Shown here: positions 15,962 through 24,007 of the stretch, piece after piece
Numbering within the stretch: position 1 is the stretch's first letter
How the letters are laid out: every line of letters starts with the position of its first letter
Origin: an uncultured Clostridium sp.
GTDB lineage: Bacteria; Bacillota; Clostridia; Oscillospirales; Acutalibacteraceae
Assembly: GCA_958422185.1 (NCBI GenBank)
Contig: CATZNW010000008.1
Location: forward strand, 1 to 64,000
Reading direction: 5' to 3'
DNA length: 64,000 nucleotides
Position numbers and translations under genes: made by a program
The notes under the pieces: model-generated
The model's input: only the letters and a program-made list of their open reading frames with translations
Database searches by the model: none
Told to the model about the DNA's origin: nothing

Positions 15962-18778
15962 GTGTTAAATTGTCGTGGAGCAGAATGGAATCGTTGGGAT
16001 TTACACATCCATACAGCTTCTTCATATGACTATAAATACAAAGGCGATGACGCAGACGATTTGCTTTGTAAAGAGTTAGAACATAATGACATAAAAGCAG
16101 TTGCAATTACTGATCACTTCATTATTGATAAGGATAGAATAGAGAGTTTGCGCACTAAGGCACCTGATATTGTGTTTTTTCCAGGTGTAGAACTTCGCAC
16201 CGATAAGGGAGCAAACAATCTGCACTTAATACTTATATTTTCAGAAGAATCAAATTTGAAGATTTTATCTGATGATTTTGATGCAATTATGATAAGAGGC
16301 AAAGCTAAGTCCAATCACTCTAATGAAACAATATATTGGGAGTTCAAGGATATTGTTGACTTTGCAAAAAAGCATGATGCGTTAATTTCTATTCATGCAG
16401 GGCGAAAGACAAATGGTATAGATAAAGAAATAAGTAATGCACTTCCAGTAAAGGAAGCTATTAAGAGTGATATCGCTGATAAGGTTCATTTCTTTGAGAT
16501 TGGGCAAAAAAGAGATATAGATGATTATGAAAACTATGTTTTCAAGGATATTAAACCAAAGCCATTAATAGTGTGTTCTGATAACCATTCGCCTAAAGAA
16601 TATACAGTAAAAGAGCGATTGTGGATAAAGGCTGATCTAACATTTTCAGGGCTCAAGCAGTGTCTTTATCAGCCACAAGAAAGAGTATATATTGGAAATG
16701 TTCCTCCTACTCTGGACAGAGTGACAAAGAATAAACAGAATAATATTTTTTCCATATCATGTTCACGCATAGATCATCCAGTCAATACGGATTCCAACTG
16801 GTTTAATTTTTGTATCCCTCTTAATCCGAGCATGACTGCCATAATTGGAAACAAAGGAAGCGGAAAAAGTGCATTTTCTGATATAATCGGTCATCTTTGT
16901 CGTTGTAATACTATGGAAAGTGCATCGTTCTTGAATGATAAACGATTTAGAAAATTGCCTAAGAACTACGCAAATGATTACTATGCATCGTTGACTTGGC
17001 TTGATGGGGAAACACGTAGCAGCAACTTAGCTGTAAGTCAAGAGGATAGTCATATTGAGGATGCCCAGTATTTACCACAAAAGTATATTGAAGATGTGTG
17101 TAATGACTTTGGAAATATCTTTCAAAAAGAGATTGATAAAGTAATCTTCTCATATGTCGACAAAATAGAACGTGGTGATGCACAAAACCTGGAAGGACTT
17201 GTAAAATTAAAATCTAAACCACTGGAAATTAGATTCCAAGATGGACGCATAAAGCTTGAGTATGTTAACAGAAAGATAATTGAGCTTGAACGAAAAAAAA
17301 CAAACGAATATCGGAAAATTATATCTGAAAGCTTGGAAAACGCTGAAGAACAGCTTAAAAGGCATGAAAAATCTAAACCTGTCGAGGTAAAGAAACCTGA
17401 ACAGGAGGATTCTGATGTTGAATACCAAGCCAAGCTTAGTGCACTAAACAAAGACATCCAAGAAAAAAAGGACGAGATAAAAAAGGCAGCAGGCAAAATC
17501 GCTGAAATTAATACATTCTTAGATGATGTCAGAACTGTAGCTGCCCAAATTTCTCTACTTGAAACACAGTTTGAAGAAGTTCGAGTTAAAATTGAAACTT
17601 TAATTGGTAAGTATAATCTTCAAAAAACTGATTGTGTTGCGAAATTAACGACTCCAGGAGAGTTTTTGGCAGAATTGATAAATAAAGCAGAAGAAGATAA
17701 GAAACGCCTTCAAAAATCTATTTCAGCAGAAGAAAGTGGATTTTCTGCGAAACTCTCAAGTCTCAAAGCTGAAAAGGAAGTGCTGATATCATCAGCAGAT
17801 GTTGAAGAAAAGCTGTATCAGAAATATCTTGCAGATTTGGTTGAATGGAATGAAAAACGAAGCAAAATCATTGGAAATAAAGATACAGATGGTTCTATTG
17901 AATTCTATAAGAAAGAAATTGACTATATAGATACGAAACTTGATTCTGAATACGACAAACTTGTCACTGAAAGGGATAATGTTACTAAACAAATATACGA
18001 AGGTATAACGGAATTATCAAACATATATCAAAGCATTTATGCACCTGTTCAGGGTGAAATAACACAGTTACTCGGGGATCTTGAAGATGGCGTACTGTTT
18101 CAGGCAGAAGTGTTTATGAAGAATGCGGACGTTGCTCAAACAATTCTAAACTTTATTAACCAGAGATTTAATGGGAAATATGGTCGTTCGCATAATTCGC
18201 TACAAGAAATAGAAGCCTGCATTAAAAACACAGATTTTGGAAATGAAGATAGTGTTATGTCTTTTGTGCACGATATGGCAGAGGTTATAACAGATGATTT
18301 TGAAACTGCTGAGAAGAGAATTCCTAAGCGGCAAGAGTTTTACGACTTTGTGTTTGGACTGGAATATATAGGGGTTAATTTTAAACTCAAAATGGGTGGT
18401 CGATCCTTGGAGGAACTATCTCCGGGTGAACGAGGAATTGTATTACTTATTTTTTATCTGGCACTCAGCAAAGAAAGCAAACCTATTATTATAGACCAGC
18501 CAGAGGATAACTTAGATAATCAATCTGTTTACAGCAAACTTGTCCCCTGCATTTGTAGAGCAAAACAGAAACGCCAAGTTATCATTGTAACACACAATCC
18601 TAATATAGCCGTGGCTTGCGATGCTGAGCAAATTATTTATTGTAAAAAAGATAATGATACCAATCAAATCCGATATGAGTCTGGTTCTATTGAAAATTCA
18701 ATAATTCGAGATCATGTTGTTGATGTTCTAGAAGGAACTATGCCTGCGTTTGACTTGAGAAAACTCAAGTACAATTAA
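15962..18778 (+). CDS. PHP-domain plus SMC-like ATPase of the TrlF type
   Basis: A 938-residue protein. The N-terminal PHP phosphoesterase domain (about 1-230) starts RWDLHIHTASSYD and carries AITDHF, IHAGR and SDNH metal-ligand motifs. An ABC/SMC-type ATPase follows: Walker A GNKGSGKSAF near 298, a coiled-coil centre (about 430-690), signature LSPGERGIVLLIFYL, and Walker B PIIIDQPEDNLD near 842. NCBI names such proteins TrlF family AAA-like ATPases. They are frequent in defence islands but the mechanism is not established to my knowledge. The GTG at 15962 follows AAAGGAAG; an upstream TTG (15929) lacks a site. It closes the cargo region after the restriction pair. Confidence 0.8.
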   Translation: MLNCRGAEWNRWDLHIHTASSYDYKYKGDDADDLLCKELEHNDIKAVAITDHFIIDKDRIESLRTKAPDIVFFPGVELRTDKGANNLHLILIFSEESNLKILSDDFDAIMIRGKAKSNHSNETIYWEFKDIVDFAKKHDALISIHAGRKTNGIDKEISNALPVKEAIKSDIADKVHFFEIGQKRDIDDYENYVFKDIKPKPLIVCSDNHSPKEYTVKERLWIKADLTFSGLKQCLYQPQERVYIGNVPPTLDRVTKNKQNNIFSISCSRIDHPVNTDSNWFNFCIPLNPSMTAIIGNKGSGKSAFSDIIGHLCRCNTMESASFLNDKRFRKLPKNYANDYYASLTWLDGETRSSNLAVSQEDSHIEDAQYLPQKYIEDVCNDFGNIFQKEIDKVIFSYVDKIERGDAQNLEGLVKLKSKPLEIRFQDGRIKLEYVNRKIIELERKKTNEYRKIISESLENAEEQLKRHEKSKPVEVKKPEQEDSDVEYQAKLSALNKDIQEKKDEIKKAAGKIAEINTFLDDVRTVAAQISLLETQFEEVRVKIETLIGKYNLQKTDCVAKLTTPGEFLAELINKAEEDKKRLQKSISAEESGFSAKLSSLKAEKEVLISSADVEEKLYQKYLADLVEWNEKRSKIIGNKDTDGSIEFYKKEIDYIDTKLDSEYDKLVTERDNVTKQIYEGITELSNIYQSIYAPVQGEITQLLGDLEDGVLFQAEVFMKNADVAQTILNFINQRFNGKYGRSHNSLQEIEACIKNTDFGNEDSVMSFVHDMAEVITDDFETAEKRIPKRQEFYDFVFGLEYIGVNFKLKMGGRSLEELSPGERGIVLLIFYLALSKESKPIIIDQPEDNLDNQSVYSKLVPCICRAKQKRQVIIVTHNPNIAVACDAEQIIYCKKDNDTNQIRYESGSIENSIIRDHVVDVLEGTMPAFDLRKLKYN

Positions 18779-19171
18779 ACTAAGTTGCATTTTAATTCAT
18801 AAAAATAGCCGAATATTTTAACTAAGCGGTAAAAAATGCTGAATATTGAAACGCTAAAATAGATTTATTAAGACTTTAATAGTATAGTTAATATAACTTA
18901 GGATTGATATATAATAAATTTGTGATTCAATATTCACCTTATCAGTACAGTAACTCAAAAACGCTTACATGCTAAAGTATTGAAATCCAGAAAAATATAT
19001 GATAATATTTATACAGAACGAAGCATCCTGAAAACGGTTTTGTTATCAACTTTGCTATTAGATTGATAACAGGCATCAGTATAGGTCTGTCAATATAGAT
19101 ATATTATTCAAAATAGGCACCAGAGCTCATATTTACTATACAAAATTGTTTAAGTTTCGGCTTTGGTGGCT
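18779..19171. other. noncoding right end of the integrated element
   Basis: About 390 bases without a credible gene, AT-rich. It holds GTTATCAA at 19042-19049 and TTGATAAC at 19063-19070, the same octamer as the tandem repeats at the left end. No tRNA gene or transposase remnant was found here. Confidence 0.6.
19042..19070. repeat. right-end copies of the TTGATAAC arm-type repeat
   Basis: GTTATCAA (19042-19049) and TTGATAAC (19063-19070) form an inverted pair about 100 bases inside attR. They match the left-end repeats at 3194-3212. Confidence 0.55.
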
Positions 19172-19181
19172 GAGTGGGAAT
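19172..19181 (+). repeat. attR core with the ancestral guaA stop
   Basis: GAGTGGGAAT is identical to the attL core. Read in the guaA frame, the site gives GAG TGG GAA TAA, the expected native C-terminus (E-W-E) and stop before insertion. Confidence 0.8.
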
Positions 19182-19213
19182 AATTTGAAATACCGAAGAC
19201 ATCCATATTAGAA

Positions 19214-19256
19214 AACCCTTAGCTGTGGGTAATCACTCATAGCTAAGGGCTTTTTG
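19214..19256. terminator. strong terminator, probably the original guaA terminator
   Basis: A 9-bp perfect stem (CCCTTAGCT/AGCTAAGGG) with a 16-base loop and T run lies 33 bases after attR. It sits between the ancestral guaA end and a convergent gene that stops at 19257, so it can serve both. Confidence 0.8.
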
Positions 19257-19886
19257 TTATGTTTTTATTGTTCTATAAAAATCAATTCTCAGTAATTTTT
19301 TTTCATTGGGTAAACCTTTTTCTTCAACAAGTTTTTTTGCGTACCCCATTTCCCGCATACTGTTTATAAGATCGGTTTTTTCAATCTGATGATAAATTTT
19401 TTTTAAATTATCAAATACATGTAAATAAGGCGAATCAGACACAAAGGTATCATCTGTATTCAGCTGTATGATACAAGATATATAGCGTGGTCTTACAAGT
19501 TTTACAATATTTTGAAAGGATTTATGTCCAATGTATTCAATGATCAAATTGGCTATAAGCAAATCAGAATGAGGTAACCTTATTTTATCGCTTGACAGGT
19601 CGGCACAAATCGGAATAAATACATTTTTTAACTCCGGATACCGTTTTTTACATTCGTCAAGATATTTTTGATTAATATCGACTCCATAAATCGCCTGGAA
19701 GTTATCTCTTTTTATGTGTTCTAATCCATTGCCGCCGGCTATCCCAAGCACCATTATAGAGTTTATCTTATATGAGTAAAACTGCTTTTTCATCATTTCG
19801 TTCATTGCTTGAAGCTGAAGAACATTGTTTAAACGCATATGGTTTTCATAATCATTTAAGTCAATTTCTTCCCAAGGATTCCTCAT
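19257..19886 (-). CDS. class I SAM-dependent methyltransferase
   Basis: A 209-residue methyltransferase with motif I VLGIAGGNGLEHI, then the acidic GVDINQKYLDEC, and a later DLLIANLIIEYIGH block. These mark a small-molecule methyltransferase of the common Rossmann fold; the substrate is not evident. The ATG at 19886 follows GAGG with a 7-base gap; an upstream frame extends into the transporter terminator and is not coding. The first residues are MRNPWEEIDL. It is the first host gene after the integrated element and is transcribed towards it. Confidence 0.8.
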   Translation of the reverse strand: MRNPWEEIDLNDYENHMRLNNVLQLQAMNEMMKKQFYSYKINSIMVLGIAGGNGLEHIKRDNFQAIYGVDINQKYLDECKKRYPELKNVFIPICADLSSDKIRLPHSDLLIANLIIEYIGHKSFQNIVKLVRPRYISCIIQLNTDDTFVSDSPYLHVFDNLKKIYHQIEKTDLINSMREMGYAKKLVEEKGLPNEKKLLRIDFYRTIKT

Positions 19887-19949
19887 ATAGTACCTCACTA
19901 AATTTCTGCTTGTTTTTTTTGGGCTTTCTATAAAAGCGAATATATTCAC

Positions 19950-19979
19950 AAAGGTCCCCGTTAAAAACGGGGACCTTTT
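19950..19979 (-). terminator. terminator of the GPH transporter gene
   Basis: A 13-bp perfect stem (AAAGGTCCCCGTT/AACGGGGACCTTT) with a 3-base loop lies just downstream of the transporter stop at 19990. The T run on the minus strand is short, but the stem is very strong. Confidence 0.75.
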
Positions 19980-19989
19980 GTATTTAAAG

Positions 19990-22461
19990 TTACACTGTTT
20001 CAGCGGCGATCTCTTTTGAAACGATTTGGTTATAAAGCTCCTTGATCTCGTCAAAGTGCGTATAGTTTTCTGCTTGTCTCAGCAGGTTGCGTGCGTCAAG
20101 ATACGGTTTTGCGGAGCGGTTGTAATTCGTGCGGTGATTCTGTTCATCGCGTATCTTTTTGTTCAGCTCCTTAAAGTCTGCCTTGAGCGCTTTAATCTCT
20201 GCCTTGACAGCGGCTATCTTATTTTTATCCTTGCTTTCCTGTGCCTCATAAAGTCGCTTATAAAGCTTATCTTCTTTTTTGTTGTACTGCTCTTCCGTTT
20301 CAAACAGCGCGTTGAGCTTGGTGTCGTCAGGCGCAACGATATTTCCGTCTGCATAATATTTCTTTTGATATCTTCTTGCCGTAAGTCTTGTTCTTGCAAA
20401 AAGTATACAATATTGGCGGAACTCTTTTTCCTCTTCGTTCCCCTTGGGGAGTGCTTTCGCTTTTTTAAGCTTGCCTTTCAGCTCGCTTATGCTGTGCGCG
20501 CCCAGTCCCTCAAGACCTTCATCATATATCTCCTTTGCCTGCTCCACCTGAAGTTTGCCCAGGTTACTTTCAAATCTTGACATTTCTTTAAGTACGAACG
20601 GCGCAAGCTTGATCTCCTGATTACGAAGTTCGGCTGCTCTGTTTTCCTCTTTTGCAAGTTTAACGGCTTTCTTGATGTCCGCTTTGTCTTTGCCGGAGGC
20701 TTTTGCTGCCTTGATATTCTCTTTTGTTATCTTAACGGGCTCTTCATCGGCAAGTGATCTGGCGTTTTCAACCATTTCAACTACTTCTACAAGATTGTCG
20801 TCGCTCAGGGTGTTATTGCCGAAGTCTTCAAAGAACGCGCGGATTTTAAGGACCCTGACCATACCCTGCTGCTTGAGCTCGGTCAGATCGTAAAAGAAGT
20901 ACGGTACAACATTGATAAACGCACCAACTATGGATGCAAGTATAAGTACACCGCAGACGGTTTGCAGAATATCGCCGTCATAAAGTGAAAAGTAAGCGAT
21001 ACTTGTGGTATCGGCATCGGCAATTACCTCGCCCACTACGGCGCCGTTTCTAAGCACCTTGTTCATTACCTCCGGGTTGTTCATGACCTGCTGTGCGGTC
21101 TCCGTATTGATACCGAATCTGTCATAAAGCAGGTTTACGATACCGCTGCTGGCAACCGTAACAAGGCCGCCGATTGCGGTTATGGTAGAGAACATGCCGT
21201 CTATTCTTTCGCCGCTTACATACTGCTGATAATCCCTAATATCTGCGTTTACGGATGGGGTAAGTATCTGCATAAAGGCGTTCATAAGGTTGTTCATCCA
21301 ATAGCAGACAACAAGCAGAATCAGCGGCAGCCATGTTTCCGTAGCCGCTGTGCTCTCGCCCGTCATATCTATCGATCTGACAACGGGGAACATGAGCGCG
21401 ATGAATACGATGTTGAGAACGTTTGTGGAGATAAGCACAAAGCGCTTGCCCCATTTTCTTATGGCAAACGGTGCGAGCAGCATGCCCACAAGGCCTGCGT
21501 TCTGGCATATCAGCGTTATTATGGAATAAACCGTGCCGTTGCAGATGCCGCCGTAGCTGTAGAGCCAGCCGAGAATGACCGTCATAGAAGTCTCAAGGAA
21601 TCCGAGCCATGTTGCCATGGCGATTACCCAGAAATATTTATTGCGCAGCACCTCGCGCAGCGAATCCATAAATTTGATCTGGATAACGTGCGTCTTTGCC
21701 TGCACAATCTTTTCCTTGGTGTTGACGTAGACCACGATGCTCAGCAAAACGGAAAGTATGGCAAGCGGCGGGTAGATATATCTGTAAAGCCTGATGTCAT
21801 ACAGGTTATTGTTTGTCAAAAGCTGTGCGAATATGGGCATTGCAAGGCTTAAGATGGAGGGCGCAAGTGAGTATACAACGCCCTTGATCGTTGAAACATC
21901 CGCCCTTTCCTGGGTGTTGGGGGAGAGAACGTGGATCAGGTTGTCATACGCTTCAGAGAAGAAATAGTAAAAGAAATTCTGAATGAAGTTTAAGACAAGG
22001 ATTATCGCGCAGGTAACAACATATGCTCTCGGTTTCCCGAAGAATGTGCCCTCGCCGAAGAGCGCGCCGAACTGATTGTACGGGAACCATACGAAAAGTA
22101 TGGTAACGATCGCGCTGGGTATGCCCATCTTAACGATGTAGGGCCTGTATTTGCCTTCCTTGCTTCGGGTGTTGTCTATAATATTCGCCCTAATGCCTGA
22201 AAGCGGAATATTCGCAAGAACCGAAATGAAATACATGATGTACATGTCGATCGGCTCAACACCAAGGGTGTTTCCGATCAATACGTTCGTTGCGGAAAGG
22301 ATCATGTTCGTTGCCATTACGGCAAGGAATTTAACGCCTATTCCTCCGCCGGCGTAGGAAACGATCTCTTTAAAAGGCATATAGCGCCCTTTGGGCGGTT
22401 CGTTCCAGTGCATTTTTACATCTTTAACAAGACCGCCGATCTTTGCTTTTAGCTCTGCCAA
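19990..22461 (-). CDS. GPH/MFS-type sugar transporter with a long cytoplasmic helical tail
   Basis: An 823-residue membrane protein. Residues 1 to about 530 have twelve or so hydrophobic segments of the glycoside-pentoside-hexuronide cation symporter group (MFS_2), including the loop DNTRSKEGKYRPY typical of the family after helices 2-3. The last about 290 residues are charged, rich in Lys, Glu and Ala, and predicted helical or coiled coil, nearly doubling the usual length (about 450-500). The TTG start (22459-22461) follows AGGGGG; no better ATG lies nearby. The sialidase gene is immediately upstream on the same strand (34-base gap), suggesting import of a sialylated or related sugar. The tail's purpose is unknown. 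Confidence 0.8.
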   Translation of the reverse strand: MAELKAKIGGLVKDVKMHWNEPPKGRYMPFKEIVSYAGGGIGVKFLAVMATNMILSATNVLIGNTLGVEPIDMYIMYFISVLANIPLSGIRANIIDNTRSKEGKYRPYIVKMGIPSAIVTILFVWFPYNQFGALFGEGTFFGKPRAYVVTCAIILVLNFIQNFFYYFFSEAYDNLIHVLSPNTQERADVSTIKGVVYSLAPSILSLAMPIFAQLLTNNNLYDIRLYRYIYPPLAILSVLLSIVVYVNTKEKIVQAKTHVIQIKFMDSLREVLRNKYFWVIAMATWLGFLETSMTVILGWLYSYGGICNGTVYSIITLICQNAGLVGMLLAPFAIRKWGKRFVLISTNVLNIVFIALMFPVVRSIDMTGESTAATETWLPLILLVVCYWMNNLMNAFMQILTPSVNADIRDYQQYVSGERIDGMFSTITAIGGLVTVASSGIVNLLYDRFGINTETAQQVMNNPEVMNKVLRNGAVVGEVIADADTTSIAYFSLYDGDILQTVCGVLILASIVGAFINVVPYFFYDLTELKQQGMVRVLKIRAFFEDFGNNTLSDDNLVEVVEMVENARSLADEEPVKITKENIKAAKASGKDKADIKKAVKLAKEENRAAELRNQEIKLAPFVLKEMSRFESNLGKLQVEQAKEIYDEGLEGLGAHSISELKGKLKKAKALPKGNEEEKEFRQYCILFARTRLTARRYQKKYYADGNIVAPDDTKLNALFETEEQYNKKEDKLYKRLYEAQESKDKNKIAAVKAEIKALKADFKELNKKIRDEQNHRTNYNRSAKPYLDARNLLRQAENYTHFDEIKELYNQIVSKEIAAETV

Positions 22462-22495
22462 AATGTTTTCCCCCTAAATATCCGGGCATATGCCC

Positions 22496-23803
22496 TTAAT
22501 CAGCTTCCTTGCCCTTTATCCAGTCAACGGAAAAAGAAGCAAATTTTATTTCCCTGCATTCCGTGTCCGGCTCAAATAAAACGCCTATTCTGCCGTTTTG
22601 CATCTGTGCCGCGGCGCTGTACACAAAGTCTCCTTCTTTAAGCTGCCTGGACCAGGCAAATGTTTCACCGTCGTCCTCTGATAAACGAACGGTGCCGTTT
22701 CTGCGTTTCTGCCTGTCGGCAGGGTTTATGAAAACCACAGAGGGCTTTTCGGTGCCTCTCAGTTTTATAACGCTCATCTGGCATATAGGCTGAGGCAGAC
22801 GGTCGTCCAGCCTGTAATCATACCAGCTTTCACCGCCGTTGTCGCTGTAGGCTACCGCGGCGCAGTGTTTGCCGTCATGATTGCGCATAAAATATTTTAG
22901 TCTGCCGCCCTCCTGCTCGATAAGCTGGGATTCTGTAAGCATATCCTTTGCTTTGATCGTCATACAGTTCGCGCGTTTGCCGTCTATCGTTCTTGTGTTG
23001 TTGGGCGTTTCTCCCATCTCCCAGCTTTCGCCGCCGTCATCGCTGTAGATAACGGTGCAGGAAAGCCGAAGGGGAAATGTTCTTGTGCCGAAATAAACGG
23101 GAACCACTATACGCCCGGCATATTTGCCGTTTTTTATTTCTATCCCGCAGCCGGGTCCCGGGCCTATAAAGCTCATGTAATCCTTTTTTACCATTCTGTT
23201 TAGCGAACGGGGAGCAGACCATGTTTCGCCGTTGTCTTCACTTGATACCATCATGAGGTACGAGGTGCTTTCTTCCTTGAACCTTCCGCCGGTGTAAATA
23301 TTGCCGCAGATCTTTCCGTTCTTTTTTACGCTGCCGCTTTCATCAACGGTATATGGTGTTTCGGCTCCGTTTTTCTTATATAGTTTCTTTTCCTTAAGTA
23401 TGTATTTAGCAAACCGGCCGTTTATATATTTGTTGCCGTCTTCGTCTTCTCCGCGGCTCTTTTTACTGTTTCTTATGCCTATTCCGGCGGGTGTGTGCGA
23501 GTAGATCAGCAGGATCCTGCCCGCTTTTTCGCTGTATACCATAACGGGATCTATAGCGGCTGAGGATTTCATCTGTTTTGTGCCGTGTTCTTTAACGGCA
23601 ACTGTCATTTCCGTCCATGTTTTACCGCAGTCAAAACTGCGGCGGATCACTTTATCTATTCTGTTCGGATTATCCATTCCGGAACAATAGCGTGCGTCAG
23701 CACAGGCGATCAGAACGCCGTCTTTTGCTGTGATAAGAGAGGGAATTCGGTAATATTTTGACGGCCCTTTTATCTCAGGCCCGAATATGGTTTGAAATTC
23801 CAT
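22496..23803 (-). CDS. exo-alpha-sialidase (GH33-type), no signal peptide
   Basis: A 435-residue BNR-repeat sialidase that should release terminal sialic acid. The YRIPSL motif (about residue 17) contains the first catalytic-triad arginine region. Asp-boxes are SFDCGKTW, SSEDNGETW, SDDGGESW, SDNGGESW and SEDDGETF. Arginines of the triad are expected in the YFMRNHDG and later regions. No N-terminal signal sequence is present, so it likely acts inside the cell on imported substrate, in keeping with the adjacent transporter. Start ATG 23803 follows AGAGAGG. Such inside-cell sialidases are less common than secreted ones. Confidence 0.85.
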   Translation of the reverse strand: MEFQTIFGPEIKGPSKYYRIPSLITAKDGVLIACADARYCSGMDNPNRIDKVIRRSFDCGKTWTEMTVAVKEHGTKQMKSSAAIDPVMVYSEKAGRILLIYSHTPAGIGIRNSKKSRGEDEDGNKYINGRFAKYILKEKKLYKKNGAETPYTVDESGSVKKNGKICGNIYTGGRFKEESTSYLMMVSSEDNGETWSAPRSLNRMVKKDYMSFIGPGPGCGIEIKNGKYAGRIVVPVYFGTRTFPLRLSCTVIYSDDGGESWEMGETPNNTRTIDGKRANCMTIKAKDMLTESQLIEQEGGRLKYFMRNHDGKHCAAVAYSDNGGESWYDYRLDDRLPQPICQMSVIKLRGTEKPSVVFINPADRQKRRNGTVRLSEDDGETFAWSRQLKEGDFVYSAAAQMQNGRIGVLFEPDTECREIKFASFSVDWIKGKEAD

Positions 23804-23844
23804 TCGTTTTACCTCTCTTTCAGATAAATAAACATATTAAAACT

Positions 23845-23873
23845 ATTATATCAAACCGGGACTTCTATATCAA
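23845..23873 (-). promoter_or_regulatory. sigma-A promoter of the sialidase-transporter operon
   Basis: On the minus strand TTGATA (23868-23873) and TATAAT (23845-23850) are 17 bases apart, about 40 bases before the sialidase start. Confidence 0.7.
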
Positions 23874-23914
23874 GTGTAATTAAAAATTTAAATTTTAAAA
23901 TAAAGATTTCATGC

Positions 23915-23942
23915 TTGACATTGAATTTTATATGTGTTATCT
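23915..23942 (+). promoter_or_regulatory. promoter of the MATE exporter gene
   Basis: TTGACA (23915-23920) and TTATCT (23937-23942) with a 16-base spacer, about 65 bases before the start, back to back with the sialidase promoter. Confidence 0.55.
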
Positions 23943-24007
23943 TACACAATACGGCCGTTATAACAGGCCTTTTTATTGTTTATTTGATCATATGAAAGGA
24001 GATATTT

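Larger units (their letters stand above)
3124..19181. mobile_element. integrative and mobilizable element inserted at the guaA 3' end
   Basis: A perfect 10-bp repeat GAGTGGGAAT occurs at 3124-3133 (end of guaA) and 19172-19181, giving 16,048 bp from core to core. At the right copy the frame reads GAG TGG GAA TAA, that is E-W-E-stop, the expected native end of guaA. It is followed by a strong terminator at 19214-19256. Between the repeats are a repressor, excisionase-like protein, tyrosine integrase, MobC-like proteins, RepA-like ATPase, MOBP relaxase and TnpV, then restriction and defence-type cargo. There are no conjugation (type IV secretion) genes, so it is mobilizable rather than self-conjugative. 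The guaA 3' end is a known integration hot spot for genomic islands; the assignment here rests on the visible repeats and gene content. Confidence 0.88.

Noticed and set aside
3124..19181. Prophage
   Set aside because: There are no capsid, terminase, portal or lysis genes. Relaxase and MobC-like genes indicate a mobilizable element.
18779..19257. A tRNA or tmRNA gene as the integration target
   Set aside because: No cloverleaf was seen at either end. The repeat falls in the guaA 3' end instead.
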